Notes: generated by a model not told the origin, from the sequence alone. Counted from the first letter of the stretch, positions 1-12,430 are shown. The stretch is 64,000 nt of DNA from Peromyscus leucopus (GCF_004664715.2 NC_051065.1:152298826-152362825); one strand, 5' to 3'. Numbers and translations: made by a program.

Positions 1-380
1 CACAGACTTTTTATAATAAAGGAACATAAAATTGGCATGCAATAGTTATAGTCTAGAACTGTTGGACCCTAGGTTTATTGACCACTGCTTAAGCAGGAGG
101 TATGATAAAGGAAAAACATGTTGTCTTATACTAACAACTCTTCAAAAATACAACAAAATCTCTAAAACATCAAACATGCCAGTGATTTTTTGAGAATAAG
201 AAACAAAAAGAGGATTTAGTTCACGGAATTTGAAGCAAATAGCTAATCATCTTGCCTGGTTACTTTTCTCTCAGGGACTATTCATACTCATCCATCTGTT
301 TCTTCCACTGGGTTCCTGCATTTTTAACCTACATGTCAAGTTTACTTCTTGTAGTGTTAGCAGTTCCAACTCCAGATGAT
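1..380. other. Intergenic, nothing recognised
   Basis: AT-rich sequence upstream of the first B1. I see no exon, RNA gene or repeat that I can name in this stretch. Confidence 0.5.
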
Positions 381-395
381 GCTCTGCAATTCTTT

Positions 396-564
396 GTTGT
401 TGTTGTTTTATTTTCTTTTTTTTTTTTTAAGACAGGGTTTCTCTGTGTAGCTTTGGAGCCTATCCTGGAACTCACTCTGTAGACCAGGCTGGCCTCAAAC
501 TTACAGAGATCTGCCTGGCTCTGCCTCCCAGGTGCTGGGATTAAAGGTGTGCGCCACTACCACC
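396..564 (-). repeat. B1 SINE, antisense, with 15-bp target-site duplication
   Basis: Read on the plus strand it starts with a T-rich run (complement of the SINE A tail), then the B1 sequence AAGACAGGGTTTCTCTGTGT, and ends in the complement of the B1 head. The 15-mer GCTCTGCAATTCTTT lies immediately before (381-395) and after (565-579), a perfect target-site duplication. The element is therefore an independent L1-driven insertion with intact boundaries. Confidence 0.92.
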
Positions 565-692
565 GCTCTGCAATTCTTTCAACCATCGAAAGCTCCAATT
601 CCTTTAATACTTCTTGGACCAGGCAATGTAGATGTTCTATAAAGCCCACCCATAATCATGGTTCTACTTCATGGTATTCTATTAAGTTCTTG

Positions 693-694
<2 letters not shown>

Positions 695-749
<55 letters not shown>
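695..749. repeat. (AG)n microsatellite
   Basis: About 27 uninterrupted AG dinucleotides. Open frames reading Arg-Glu across it are artefacts of the repeat. Confidence 0.97.
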
Positions 750-755
<6 letters not shown>

Positions 756-3480
756 TTAGTAAGATCTGTCAGCAACCATGCTAATCACACAGAAGCTACC
801 AGAGAGCAGACCTCTAACCAACTCTCCCAGAGTAGCTTTGTTGCTGCCAGGGGCCAATGTGTGTAGAAGGGTACAACTCAGAGACTAGAAAGGGAATAGG
901 TCTTTAACCGGGAATTTCCACAATGGTTCAGAGAGTGTCCCCTAAAAAAAAGAGGGGCTCCTCTCTGGATAAACCATGAACAATGAAATGATGTAAGTAT
1001 GTGTGCTAGTCAAAATTAAGCTCATCCCACCAAGACAGTTTGAACCAACACCTACTACTTAGTCATGTTGAACTGAGCTGCTTTCTTGCCAATCCCATGG
1101 ATCACTACTCTGCTGGCTATGGTGGTTGCAACCAACCACCAAGGGCACCGGTGAGGTTTTATTGACAGAGGATGGGCAAGTGTTTCTAGATGACCTTGAA
1201 TGAACTTTTGGTCATTGCACATCAATAAACATTTTGCTGTTACCAAATATCTCATGATATAACCAGTACTGGGTTGTAACCCACACACAGATTTCTAACT
1301 TGGGTTAGTAAACACATATTTCTTACCTCTATCTGCTGAGTTGTTTAAATACACTTATACCCCACAGCACTGAGCACAATTAGAGAGCTAAGATCTCAAA
1401 GAGTTTAATAATAGGTCTTTGAGAAATGGCTGGTTCTTGGTTTCTGTAGTGAAAATTCAGGTTGAGTCTGTACATCTTGTGGTATCTGATAGTAAGGAGA
1501 TGCTTTTTAAAAGTGATAGGGATATATTTAAAGAATCTAAGAGCTCCCAATGTCCAACATTCAAATACTGAGAGTCAGAATAACATACTATTGTTGGATC
1601 ATATTACAAAATAAAAAGTGTAAGAGGGAAAAGTCCTGACCCAAAACACCAAATAACAACAAGAATGGATCCAAAATCAACTTTGGTATATAAAAGAAGC
1701 CAAACTTAGAAGCTACTTTAAAATTGAATTTTGCTATGTAATAGAAGCCAAATTCAGAAGGCACCTAACTGCATTTATTTGGGATTCTGGGAAAGGTACA
1801 ATTGCAGCGCATAGAACAAACAAGCCTAAAGGGAGGGAGGGTAAGGAGAGAAGTAGAACAATAATTGTAACTGAGAGCAGAATGGATACACGGTCCATGC
1901 TAATGTGAATGACCCTGGGTAAGCAAATGGGAGCAATGAAATATTTCCTCTCAAACATCTCAAGGTAATGGAAGACAAGACCCAGAAACCAGTATGAACT
2001 GACTGAGACCAAGAAGACTTACTGACTGACTTCAGGGACTTCTGGTAGTCTGGATTTGTTCCTGAAGCAAGAAAACTAGTGGAAAGAGGGGAAATTTAAA
2101 TAAACCCTACAGTTTAGTTTGTAGCATTATTCCCATGTTATTTCTTTTCATATTAAATATTTCTCAGAAACATCATCTGCTAACATGAGTTAAATGTGGG
2201 TGAAATCTACAATTATCTGTTATTTATTTTCTTAAGATTTGAGATTCACGTAGCCCAGGCAGGCCTTGACTTGGCTATGTAGCAGAAAATGACTTAACTC
2301 TTGATCTTCTTGGGGATTGGAAACCTATCCTTTTAATGTTATTTAGCACTAAGTTGGTGGCTTGTCTCTCTCCTTATTCCAGAAATAATCATGTGGATGC
2401 TAGATGTTCTTCCAGTTTAGATTATTTCCCAGGATTTTAGATAAATTTGTTTCATATTCATAAATAAATTTTGATTGAATTAAAATTTTACTTAATTCTC
2501 CCATTCCCGCTCCCCCCTTCTTTCTACCTCTTGCATATCTAGCTCCTCTTCATCTATAGCCTTTCTTCTCTAACCATTGCTCTTACTTATGCGTATACAT
2601 AAATAGACATATAGATACAACCTGCGGAGTCCTCAGTGTAGCCTACATGTATATGATTGACTACATGTATTGGGCTGACCACTGGTATTGGATAAAAGAT
2701 CAGAGGCTCACCTCTAGGGAAGACTAATTTTGAGCAGTTAACCGCTTGTAACTCTTCATCTAGGGATGACAGGAGAGTAACTATGCCCAATACTGTAAGT
2801 CTAGCCGACAGCATGTGGCTGGTGAGGGCATGGATCTTACAGAACTACTAATAGAACTATCTACAACTGTCTCTTTCCTAAATTAGTATAATTCCTAACT
2901 GCATTCCAAAAACTTATCATTATACCCACAGGTAAGTGTAGAGCTCACCCCTTATCAAAGAAGCCTCTTCTACAGCAGCAGGAGACCATTACTGAGGGCC
3001 ACAACTTGTCAAAATACAGAGACCAACTGAAGGTGGAATTCCCAGCCCCAACTGATACACGACACGACACCTTCACCTAACGCTCAGGCAACACTGTAGA
3101 AGACCTGGAAGAGATTTTTAGGGCCAGAGGTCCGCGAAGCCTGAGGTGAGACTGTGTCTTCTATTGTGATAGGGAAGCCACACCCACGAAATCTCAACAT
3201 GTCCAAGACCTGAACAATTTCAACACCAGTTGACATTCCAACATAAATTTAAACACATCTTTCCCTCTTTTTGAGTGTAAAAAGTATACTAATTGGATTC
3301 CCCCTACTCCCAGGGTACTGATAGAACTTTGGCTCTAGATAAAGGTACAAAAACTGGCATGGTGTACCAGAAAAGCCCCGTTCTGAGAAATGAGTCGGGC
3401 AAGGTTGTATTTGCACTGTAAACGCCTGGTTACAGGGTCCGGAAACCCTGGTTTCTAGAGCTGTCAATAGCATCATTTTA
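750..3480. other. Intergenic region upstream of Zfp248
   Basis: No exon, RNA gene or young transposon is evident. Around 2,230-2,320 the plus strand has a weak similarity to the antisense B1 middle (GCCCAGGCAGGCCTTGACTTG), probably a very old SINE remnant. The rest looks like neutral sequence. Confidence 0.5.
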
Positions 3481-3559
3481 CAATAGAGGGTGAGACAAGA
3501 GCTGACTCTGTTCTCCAGGCAACATTCCTTCCAACACTGGACAGAGGGACCCCACTCTC

Positions 3560-4030
3560 AGCACAGATGGGCGCACCGCCCCTTCCCCTGCGCATGCGCA
3601 TGCTGCATTTCTGCTCCTGGTCCTTCCCTGGCCCCGCGTCCCTCCAGGGAAACATTTCTTGGCCTTCGGCTCCACGCACTGCTAGAGCGGCGGGTGAGCC
3701 CTAGATGGCGGCAAGGGTGGAGGGTTCTGGGAGCTCGGGGCCATCCGGCCAGCGAACAGGGGCCAGAGGGGGACCCATCTGGGAAAGTGCTGGGGTGCGT
3801 CGGCGCCGGCGCTCAGGTTGCCGGGGTACAGATGGTCCTGCACTTCTGCAGCGCAAACCTAGGGCCGCTAGCTCGTGCTGTGCGTGAGCGTTTTGTGCAC
3901 TAGGCGGGGACGGTGCGGGGTTGTAGGGAGGGACCTGAGGAGTTACGCATGCGTGGCGTGAGCGTGACGCTGTGACGCGTGCGTTCTCTGTCTCCTGGGG
4001 CCAGATGCTGGGATGTGGGGGCGAGCAGGC
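3560..4030 (+). promoter_or_regulatory. Zfp248: CpG-island promoter of Zfp248 with NRF1 and YY1-type motifs
   Basis: This is the only GC- and CpG-rich block in the first 47 kb, and it lies 1.3-1.7 kb upstream of the start-codon exon. It contains a perfect palindromic NRF1-type site, TGCGCATGCGCA (3589-3600). The YY1-type core ATGGCGGC sits at 3705-3712, and a second NRF1-like stretch (ACGCATGCGT) lies near 3945. There is no TATA box. The layout fits a housekeeping-type promoter. The exact start sites cannot be read from the sequence, and part of the block is probably untranslated exon 1. Confidence 0.75.
3601..3693 (+). other. Zfp248: Putative non-coding exon 1 of Zfp248 (5' end unknown)
   Basis: A good donor, CGG|GTGAGC, falls at 3693/3694 inside the CpG island just downstream of the NRF1 palindrome, and suits the end of a 5' untranslated first exon that splices to the start-codon exon at 5.29 kb. 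The 5' boundary given is a guess. A second possible donor (TGC|GTGAGC) occurs about 190 bp further on. Transcript 5'-end data would settle which is used. Confidence 0.4.
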
Positions 4031-4120
4031 AAGCCTGATCCCGAGTGAATGAATTACTGGGACAGAATAACCCAATCAAGACTCGGGTTTCTCTTCTGCA
4101 CAATGTGACTATTATGAATA

Positions 4121-4174
4121 CTTGCTTTTTTTTCTTCCTTTCTTTCTTTTCTTTTTCTTTATTTTTTTTTAAGC
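4121..4174. repeat. T-rich low-complexity tract in intron 1 of Zfp248
   Basis: Runs of T and TTTC units, with no SINE body attached on either side. Confidence 0.7.
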
Positions 4175-5287
4175 TGCTACTACTTCTTGTGCAGGGAATA
4201 CCCTGTGAGGGTCGCAGGGAGCCCACCCTTGCCGCGGGCCTTTGGACTGGTCCCTAGGGCGCAGTGTTTGGAGTGGAAGAGGAAAGAGCCGGCCTAACTA
4301 GCCACCAAGCCTTCTGCCCCTCACACTCTCGGGATCCCCGTTCTGACTTTGATATTCGCTCAATTGTTGTGTGTAATGACACAATATCCTGAAACCATGG
4401 AGGACTGTGTGCCCGCCGAAAGTCTGGGACAAGTTTAAGGAGAGAGAGGTGAGCTGGAGTTGAGAGAGATGGGTGCACTCAGGGTGTACAGGGAATGCCG
4501 CTTGGGGGTGAACGGCTCACCAGCCACAGGTCCGGAATTGCTGTCTCCCTCCTTCCTAAACATCCCGCGCACCCCTCCTACCTTGTTAACTATGGAGGGG
4601 TGGTCTCTAGACACTGACTCATCCAAAGGTGACTTGAAGGGAGATGCTGAGGGATGTGCTTTTCTGGCCATCAATGTCCAAGGGACAGTGTAGGTGGGTC
4701 CTTGAGTTAACCAGCTTTAGTTTACTTGTTTCTTGCTTTTTGGTTTTTTACCATTAAGCCTGAGCATCTAAGAATATCTTGCAAGTTTTTAGTGACACAA
4801 CCAAGTCCTGCAGATGGTTGTACATTTGTCACTTTTCTGTCAAAGTTTCTTATCAAGAGATGTCAAGAGGATTGTAAGCAAGCAACTTGGGACACGTTTT
4901 GAAATTTTTGTCTTGCCTTAAAAAGCCCATTCCTTTTCTCAAGTTTTCTTGAATTATCTGACTTCAAGGGATTAATGGTGTCAGATAAACAATATGGTCT
5001 GATTTCTTTCCCCCTCCTCTTGATTATCAGTCTGGACAAAGCCATGGCATTTCCTCCTTTAGATTATTATTTGGTGAATTAAAAAGATCTCATCTTTTTA
5101 ATTTTTCTGTAAGTTGGGCGATAATAAGAAACAGGTGTTTGTATTCATTCAGTGAAAATTATCTCAACTCGACCTATGTTAGGGCCCCACTTGAAGTAAA
5201 CACCTTGCATGGAATGGAATGCACAGGTGAACCCGGGAACTGCAGGGCAGGCCAGATCTCCTGACGTCCTTCTTCCTTTTCCCTCAG

Positions 5288-5330
5288 CTCTTCCCTCCTC
5301 CACTCAGAGCAGAAAATGAACAAATCCCAG
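5288..5330 (+). CDS. Zfp248: Zfp248 start-codon exon (residues 1-5)
   Basis: A polypyrimidine tract ending CCCTCAG (5281-5287) precedes the exon; a second acceptor (CACTCAG, ending 5307) would shorten the untranslated part. ATG is at 5316-5318 and encodes M-N-K-S-Q, then a consensus donor CAG|GTGAGT at 5330/5331 in phase 0. Human ZNF248 begins with the same residues as I remember it. Tiny start exons splicing straight into the KRAB-A exon are standard for KRAB zinc-finger genes. The coding part is only 15 nt. It is followed by a 20.6-kb intron full of transposons. Confidence 0.88.
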
Positions 5331-5942
5331 GTGAGTTTTTGGCTTTTTTATTCCCATTTTGTTTTAAGAATTTGTATTTCTTTTTCAATGAAACAGTAAA
5401 AACAGACAAAATTTTACAGTCACAGAAACATTTGAACTAGGAGAGTTGACAGAATTAGATGGAGGATTTTTAAACTTACGGGAGTATTCAGGTTATAGAA
5501 GTGCTTCTGTGTTTTACGGTAGTCACACTGAGGTGAATGTGATATGTTTCCTGTAGCCATTTCTGCAAGAGCAGAGCCTGTGTGTGTCGGGGGTCAGTCC
5601 CCACACTGAGGCTGGAGTAGACTGCTCTGGGGCTCCTACTTTTTCCAGGAACAAATGCTAAAGTAGGTGGAGGAATCGCCATCCCATGTATTCTCAAAGC
5701 AGCTCTCCTAAATGTCCAGGCAGCTCATTTGTGCTTCCAGGTAAATGTGCATGCAGGAAGCTTGTGTTTATACATTTCTCATTTACATCCAACCTGAAAA
5801 ATAAGGCCTTATCCCCTCACCACCATCCACCTGAGTCAGTTCTTCAAAGGGCCACCAAGTCATTTCAAGGCCAGCCAGTGAATAGTCTTGCCTCTGCCTC
5901 TCTTGACTACCAGCAGCATTTGGTAGAGTTGACAATGGATTG

Positions 5943-6225
<283 letters not shown>

Positions 6226-6463
6226 TTTGGAAAGTGCTTTCTGTTGTGGAACACCATGCTCTACACTCTCCTTCATGACTGATTTCTCACCATCTCTTTC
6301 TTTTTGCCCCCGACATCGCTTTCAGCCCCCATTCTCTGCTCTTTGTTTTGCTGATGGGCTTCAGGTGTCTTGTTTTTTTTTTTTTTTGTTTTTTTTCTTC
6401 ATGCTTTTGAATTAGTAATATACTAACATTTAAATAGTGTGCTAATAAAACTTAAAAATCTAT

Positions 6464-6646
6464 GCCGGGTGGTGGTGGTGCATGCCTCTAATCCCACCAC
6501 TTGGGAGGCAGAGGTAGGCAGATCTCTGTGAGTTCAAGACCAGCCTGGGTTGCAGAGTGAGTTCCAGGAAAGGCACAAAGCTACACAGAGAAACCCTGTC
6601 TCAAAAAACCAAAAAAAAAGAAAAAAGAAAGAAAGAAAAAGAAAAG
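6464..6646 (+). repeat. B1 SINE, sense
   Basis: Starts GCCGGGTGGTGGTGGTGCAT, contains the B1 core with the cricetid-type GGAAAGGCACAAAGCTACAC segment, and ends in a long impure A tail with AAAG units. A weak duplication, AAAAATCT, occurs at 6454-6461 and 6647-6654. Several substitutions indicate moderate age. Confidence 0.9.
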
Positions 6647-7063
6647 AAAAATCTGAGGGGCGTGGGGACTAATACAAAAGATACAAAAGTATGTACTCCT
6701 TCCCCCTCCACACTTTCTGTTCCCTGTAGACAGATGATGTTTATCCTCTTGAGACATTTTCACTGAGCATGAAACAGATTCTATAGATAATTATGCTAGG
6801 TCAGTTGGCAAATTTTGGGGTAATTCCAGACATAAATGTATTGTCATCCTACCATAGTTAATGTCTACTTAAGTATTTTCTAGTGCTAATCAATTAAAAA
6901 ATATGCATGACTGTTCTTATATATCCTTTTCCTTTTTATTTACAAACCTGATCTTAAGGGCTTCTCACCTGTGAGTCTGTAACATCATTTTAACATGTGT
7001 TCTGAGATAATGGCTGGAGATGGATCCCTGTATTTCCCTCCTTCCTCTTCTACCTCATCCCTT

Positions 7064-7219
7064 CCTCTCTCCCTCCCTTCTCCCCTTGCTCTCTCCCTCC
7101 CTTCTCCCCTTGCTCTCTCCCTCCCTTCTCCCCTTGCTCTCTCCCTCCCTTCTCCCCTTGCTCTCTCCCTCCCTTCTCCCCTTGCTCTCTCCCTCCCTTC
7201 TCCCCTTCCTCTCTCCCTT
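7064..7219. repeat. 24-bp minisatellite, about six copies
   Basis: The pyrimidine-rich unit CTCTCTCCCTCCCTTCTCCC followed by CTTG repeats head to tail about six times with almost no divergence. Because 24 is divisible by three, all frames read as 8-residue repeats on both strands. The resulting open frames (for example 6985-7285) are not genes. Confidence 0.92.
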
Positions 7220-7698
7220 TTTCTTCTTTCCCTTGGAGATGAACTCCAGGGCCTTGAATACACTCAACAAGTACTCTGCTCCTGAGCTTGGAAGGCAGGG
7301 TCTTGCTGTGTGGCCCCGGATGGCCATTAACTCATGACCTGCCTCTGTGGTCCTAATGCTGGGATGAGGTAGACCACAAGCCCAGCTGGATTCTGAAGTT
7401 CTGCAGTCAAGTGCCCTCTGAATTCTGAATTTCTAACGAGCTCACAGCAAAGCCTGTCACTGCCATTCAGGGGACCACCTTTGCATGGCAAGCCTGCAAA
7501 CGGTATCTGACATTCTTTTTCACTTCACAAGCGTGCACCAGGTTTCCCTGACAACGCAGATTGCTGCTGCATTCATTTGTCCATCTGTCTGTCCGACCGT
7601 CCTGCCTTCCCTCTTCCTTTCTCTCTCTCTTTCCTTTCATTACAGTCCCATGACAGCTGAAGAGTAAATATCCAAGTTTATTAAACTACTGCTGTTCT

Positions 7699-7841
7699 AG
7701 CTGGGCGGCGGCGCCCGCCTTTAATCCCATCACTTGGGAGGCAGAGGCAGGTGGATCTCTATGAGTTCGAGGCTAGCATGGTCTACAGAGTGAGATCCAA
7801 GGCTACCCAGAGAAACCATCTTGAAAAACAACAACAACAAC
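7699..7841 (+). repeat. B1 SINE, sense, with 16-bp target-site duplication
   Basis: Begins AGCTGGGCGGCGGCGCCCGC and ends in an (AAC)n tail. AAACTACTGCTGTTCT is found directly before (7683-7698) and after (7842-7857), a perfect duplication. It lacks the GCGCAAAGC segment of the youngest copies. Confidence 0.92.
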
Positions 7842-8171
7842 AAACTACTGCTGTTCTTTCCTGGTTACAAACCATGTTGAAAGACTAAACTGTCTAAGCA
7901 CATGTGTGTGTGCACTAGTGTGTATCATGTTATTTGTGTAATTATGCTCATGAATTCCCAGAACTTGATCGCCTTCGTGGGAATACCTGTTTTGGAGTGA
8001 CCATTTATAATCTCAGTGGTGGCAGGCACATGAGAGTCCTTATTTTCCCCCAGCTTTTCCTGTAGACTGGGTGGTTAAGTTTTTGGATTTGGGGTGACTG
8101 TGATACTGTTTCTCCTGCAGTTTTCTTTACTCTGAGCGAAGTTCATTATCTTTTCATGTGTCTAATGTCGT

Positions 8172-8556
8172 TATCTTAGTGAGGGTTACCACTGCTGTGA
8201 TAAAACACCAGGACCAAAAGCAAGAACGAGAAGAGAGGTATTATTCAGCTTATACCTCCACATAGTCTATCACTCATGGAAGTCAGGGCAGGAACCTGGG
8301 TGCAGGAGCTGATGCAGAGGCCATGGAAGGTGCTGCTTACAGGCTTGCTCAGCCTGCTTTCTTTAGAACCCAGGACCACCAACCCAGGGATGGCACCACC
8401 CACCGTGGGCTGAGCCCTCTCCCATCAATCACTAATTAAGAAAATGCTCCACAGGGTGGCCTACAGCCCCATCTTATGGAGGCATTTTCTCAGCTGGGGT
8501 TTCGTCCTTTCAGGTGATTCTAGCCTGTGTCAAGGTGACATAAAATTAGCCAGCAC
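8172..8556 (+). repeat. Rodent interspersed repeat (TTAGGGTTT...GTTGACATAAAA family), sense
   Basis: This family recurs at least seven times in the window. Copies start near CTTAGTNAGGGTT, contain GTGATAAAACACCAGGACCA, CAGGAGCTGATGCAGAGGCC and CATCAATCACTAATTAAG, and end GTGTCAAGGTGACATAAAAT. This copy is essentially full length at about 385 bp. I recall it as a common muroid repeat but am not certain of its library name. It has no open frame. Confidence 0.75.
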
Positions 8557-9179
8557 GGGTGTCTGTTCACTTTTTTTGTGAACTGTCTGTGCTCTCTTTT
8601 GGCCATTTCCCTCTTAGGCTTCTGGCTTTCCTCTACCTGCTGTCGAGAGGGATAGGAAGGCTTGTGGATTATGTGACTTGTAGGCCATCTTGTTCTGCTA
8701 GTTCAGTGTTTTAGAAACAGCAAAGTGCTGTGTGCCCACGTTCTCATGTCTTTTCATCCTTCTATGCAGTTTATGTTTAAGTGTTTGATTGATTTGGAGT
8801 TTACATTAGATGTAGAAACTTCCCAGCTAAATTATAGCAGCATCCTTCTGGTCACCTTTCTACTTTATGTGTGTTATCGTCCTGTTTTCTCCCTCCTGTG
8901 GGCCAACCCTAATTAAGGTTAGACCCTACAATGTGTCTTTGGTGTTAGGACCCTAGAGAGTCACCGTGCTCTGTAGTTCATGAAATGTTTGTTCTTCTCT
9001 GCGCCGCCTCACCTTCTACTAGTTTTGTGCCTCAGCTGTGACCCTTTGCCTTTGTTCCTTAAAGTTTAAAGTAAAACCATCCAGACACTGGCTCTCCTAG
9101 TGGCCGATACTTGAGACTACCTAGTTTGGTTTGGTGTAGGTCTTTTTCTTGTATTTCTAGGGGATTTCGATTTTGAAGT

Positions 9180-11110
9180 GTAATGCCTCTCACTTTGGGG
9201 AAATTTTCAGCCATTCTTTTTCTTCAAATACTCTTTACTTGTGGGATTCCAATTACACTCTTAGCTCCCTCAGATCCCTGCATATCTTACCTTATACAAT
9301 ATGCCTTGATTACAGTTCTTTCCATCTCCCCCACCCCTCCAGATCCACTGCATTTCTGTCTCTCGTGAAAAAAGAACAGGCTTCTAAGAGATAACAACAA
9401 AAACATAACAAAATAACATAAAATAAGATAACTCAAAGAGCATCACATCAATTGGGCATGGCAAACCAGCAGAAGGAAAGGAGCCCAGGAGAAGACACAA
9501 GAATCAGAGACCCACTCGTTCACACTGAAGGGTCCTACAAAAATATTAAACAGGAAGCCATAATATATGTGCAGAGGATGTGGTGCAGACCCGTGCATAC
9601 CTTGTGCATGATACCTCAGTCTCTGTGAGTTCCTATGAGCTTTGCTTAGTTGATTTAGAGGGACTTGTTCTCCTGGTGTCCTCCATCCCCTCTGGCTCTT
9701 ACACTCTCTCCTCCTCTTCCTTGGGGTTCCGTGAGCTCTGAGGGAAGGGATTTGAGGGAGACATCCTATTTCGAGCTGTGTGTTCTAATGATTCTCTCTC
9801 TCTCTGCATAAAGTCTGGCTGTGGGTCTCTGTATTTGTTCCCATCTGCTGCAAGAGGAAGCTTCTCTGATGATGGCTGTATAAGGCGTTGATCTATGAAT
9901 ATAGCAGAGTATCATTAGGAATCATTTTATCACTACTTTTTTTTAAAGACCAGTATTATTTGATTTGACCCTAGGTCTCTGGGCTATCTAATCTCTGGTT
10001 CTCGGTTGCCCAAGTAGTGTAGGGTATGGGTTCCATCTCATGGAGTGGACCTTAAGTCAAATCAGACAAATACTCCCACAAGCTTTGTGCCACCATTGCC
10101 CTAGCATATTTTGCAGGCAGGACAGATTGTAGACCAAAGGGTTTGTGGCTGGGTTGGTGTTTATGTTCCTCTTTCGGTAGCCTGCAGAGTACCTCCCGCA
10201 CTGTACACACTCGAATGTAAGGATGAAGTTTCTATGTAGGCACCAGTTCGACCTCAATCTTCAGTGAGTTCTGTGGGTGTTGTCTTTAGCAGTGAAGCTT
10301 GACTGTCAGTTTTGGGAGCGTAACCTATTGTCTTGGCAACAGCCTGGGTTGTTTGGGGGTTTCCATGGGACCCCTTTGGTCAACAGCTCAATCGGGTGTA
10401 ACCTAGTCCCACTACTGGAAGCTTCATTTGGTGACAAGAGATGGCCAGGTGGGATTCTGTCTGCCCTATTATTTGGAGATTATTATTAGGATCCCTTCAC
10501 ATATTTTAGGAAGTTTCTACTGTATTAGGTTTCCATACCACTCCTCAATGCCCCTCAGTTCTAGCAATCTTTCTCCACATCCTTTCCCTCAACCCCACCT
10601 CTCCTCCCTCTCCCTTCCTGATCCTCCATTCCTGTCCCCCTATCCTACTTGCAGTCTACCCATAAAATCTATTTTCTCCTCTCATGGAGATCCATGTGTG
10701 TCAGCCTCCATACACCTCAGCCCCTTTCTCTATATGTAACCTCTCTGGGTCTACAGATTGTAACTTTTTTATCATTTACTTAACAGCTAATATCCACATA
10801 TAAGTGGATACATACCAACCATATTTATCTTTCTGAGTTACCTCAGGATGATTTTTTTCTAGTTCCATCCACTTGCATGCAAATTTCATGATTTTTTTTT
10901 TAACAGCTGAGTAATATTCTTTTGTGTAAACGTGCATTTTCTTTTTTCCATGTTTCAGTTAAGGGACACCTAGGTTGTTTCCAGTTTCTGGCTATTATGA
11001 ATAGAGCCACAGTGAATATAGTTGTGCAAGTGTTCTTGTGGTAAGATGCAATGTCATTTGGGCATATGCCCAAGAGTGGTATATTAGTCAGGGCTTTCAG
11101 CCCTTTCAAA
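9180..11110 (-). mobile_element. L1 LINE 3' end, antisense, degraded
   Basis: Read on the minus strand, the right end (about 10.75-11.11 kb) matches the C-terminal L1 ORF2 region (a YH-K-TCTTIF-like stretch is visible at 10,900-11,109). The left part is the long L1 3' untranslated region with its C/T-rich block at 9.3 kb. Stops and frameshifts abound, so no product is possible. It lies in Zfp248 intron 2, opposite to the gene, with no 5' half. Confidence 0.75.
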
Positions 11111-11139
11111 TATTTATTCTTTTATTGTTTAACATGCTT

Positions 11140-11690
11140 GCTGCTATAGATTTATTGTGTATTGTATTGGATTTCATATAGGTCATTTCTTTTACGTTGA
11201 TGGTGCACATTGAACATATTCACCCCATTTCTTCCTCTCTGTCCCTGGCCTCATCTGCTAATCTCTTTCCACACTCCCCACCCCCCCATCTCCCTTCTGC
11301 TTTCATGTCATCTCAGGTCACATGTATAAATGTGGCGTTATCCAGCAGACTGTGGGTGTTGAGCTGAGTACATCTAATAAAAGTTACCATCAAAGGCACA
11401 AAAGACATTATCTAAAGAAAATCTAAGATCCATTAGTGAGAGAAAATGAGGTATTTGTCTTCTGAGTCTGGTTTGTTATGGTGATGGGATATTGTATCCT
11501 TTTTTCAGCACACAGCATAACTTCATCCTCTTTGAAGGTTGTATAAAATTTCATTGTGCGTATGTAATTTTCTTCAGTATTCATCTGTTGATGAACACCT
11601 AGATTACAATCTATAACTTCACTCTTTTGGTAGTACTACGGTAATATAAATGTGGAAATACTTCTGTGGTCTCTTGACTTAAAGCCTGTT
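11140..11690 (-). mobile_element. L1 fragment, antisense (part 1 of a broken copy)
   Basis: L1 3' untranslated and ORF2 C-terminal sequence in reverse complement. It includes the usual text around 11.5-11.6 kb, where ORF2 reads toward its stop. It is interrupted at 11.69 kb by another repeat, after which the same L1 apparently continues. Confidence 0.65.
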
Positions 11691-11692
11691 TT

Positions 11693-12005
11693 AGTTTTCT
11701 CCCTGTTGTGATAAAGACAATGACAAAAAGCATTTTGGGGAGGAGAGGGTTTATTTGTTTATATGTCCCAATCATAGTCCATCATTGAAGTAAGCCAAAG
11801 TGGGAACTCGAAGCAACATCTTCTACACTCCAGGAATACTTGCCCAGGGGTGGCACAGCCCACAGGGGACTGCACCCTTCTTCATCAATCACTAATTAAG
11901 AACATGTTTGTCTACAGGCCAGTCTGATGGTGGCATTTTCTCAATTGAGGTTTCCTTTATCTAGATTACCCTGGCTATGTTAAGTTGAAAAAAACCTAAC
12001 CAACA
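11693..12005 (+). repeat. Rodent interspersed repeat (same family as 8172-8556), sense, inside L1
   Basis: Recognisable by GTTGTGATAAAGACAATGAC, the AATCACTAATTAAGAACATG box and a degraded end near GTTAAGTTGAAAAAAACC. It is shorter and more diverged than the 8.2-kb copy and interrupts an antisense L1. Confidence 0.65.
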
Positions 12006-12095
12006 TAGAGCTCTTTGGTTATATACTCAGAAATGGTATAGCTGGGTCAGCATTAGCTCTATTTTTAGTTGTATTTAAAAAATCAATTTATTATC

Positions 12096-12096
<1 letters not shown>

Positions 12097-12147
<51 letters not shown>

Positions 12148-12157
12148 TGTGTGTGTG
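12097..12157. repeat. (TG)n microsatellite
   Basis: About 30 TG units with one G insertion near 12,141. It leads directly into a B3-like SINE. Confidence 0.95.
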
Positions 12158-12430
12158 CAGGTGCTCATGTGCTACAGTGGGAGTGTGGAGGTCAGAGGAC
12201 AACCTTGCATGCCAGCCCTCATCTGCCACCTTGTTTAAAATAGAGCCTCTTTTCTAGCCGGCCCTCAAGCTTTCAGAAATCCTGTCTCTGCCACCCATCT
12301 CACCGAAGGAGTAGGGGTTACAAACATATACTAGCATGCCTGGCCTTTTCGTGTTTTCTTAGGATTTGAACTCAAGTCCTCGTGCTTGTCAGAAAGCATT
12401 TTATCCATTCAATCACTTTTCCAGTCTCTT
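12158..12430 (-). repeat. B3-like SINE, antisense, diverged
   Basis: GTGGAGGTCAGAGGACAACC at the start and a (C)CCATTCAATCACTTTTCCAG-like right end mark a B3-type SINE in reverse complement. The middle has expanded and diverged, so the boundaries are approximate. Confidence 0.55.

Noticed and set aside
1055..1288. 77-residue minus-strand frame, possible retrocopy
   Set aside because: The segment looks slightly protein-like, but I recognise no parent gene, no tail and no target duplication.
3490..4075. Several overlapping open frames in the Zfp248 CpG island
   Set aside because: Both strands and three frames are open because of high GC content. No protein family is visible and the region fits a promoter and 5' untranslated exon.
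6985..7337. Four open frames with regular 8-residue repeats
   Set aside because: They arise from the 24-bp minisatellite, whose unit length is divisible by three.
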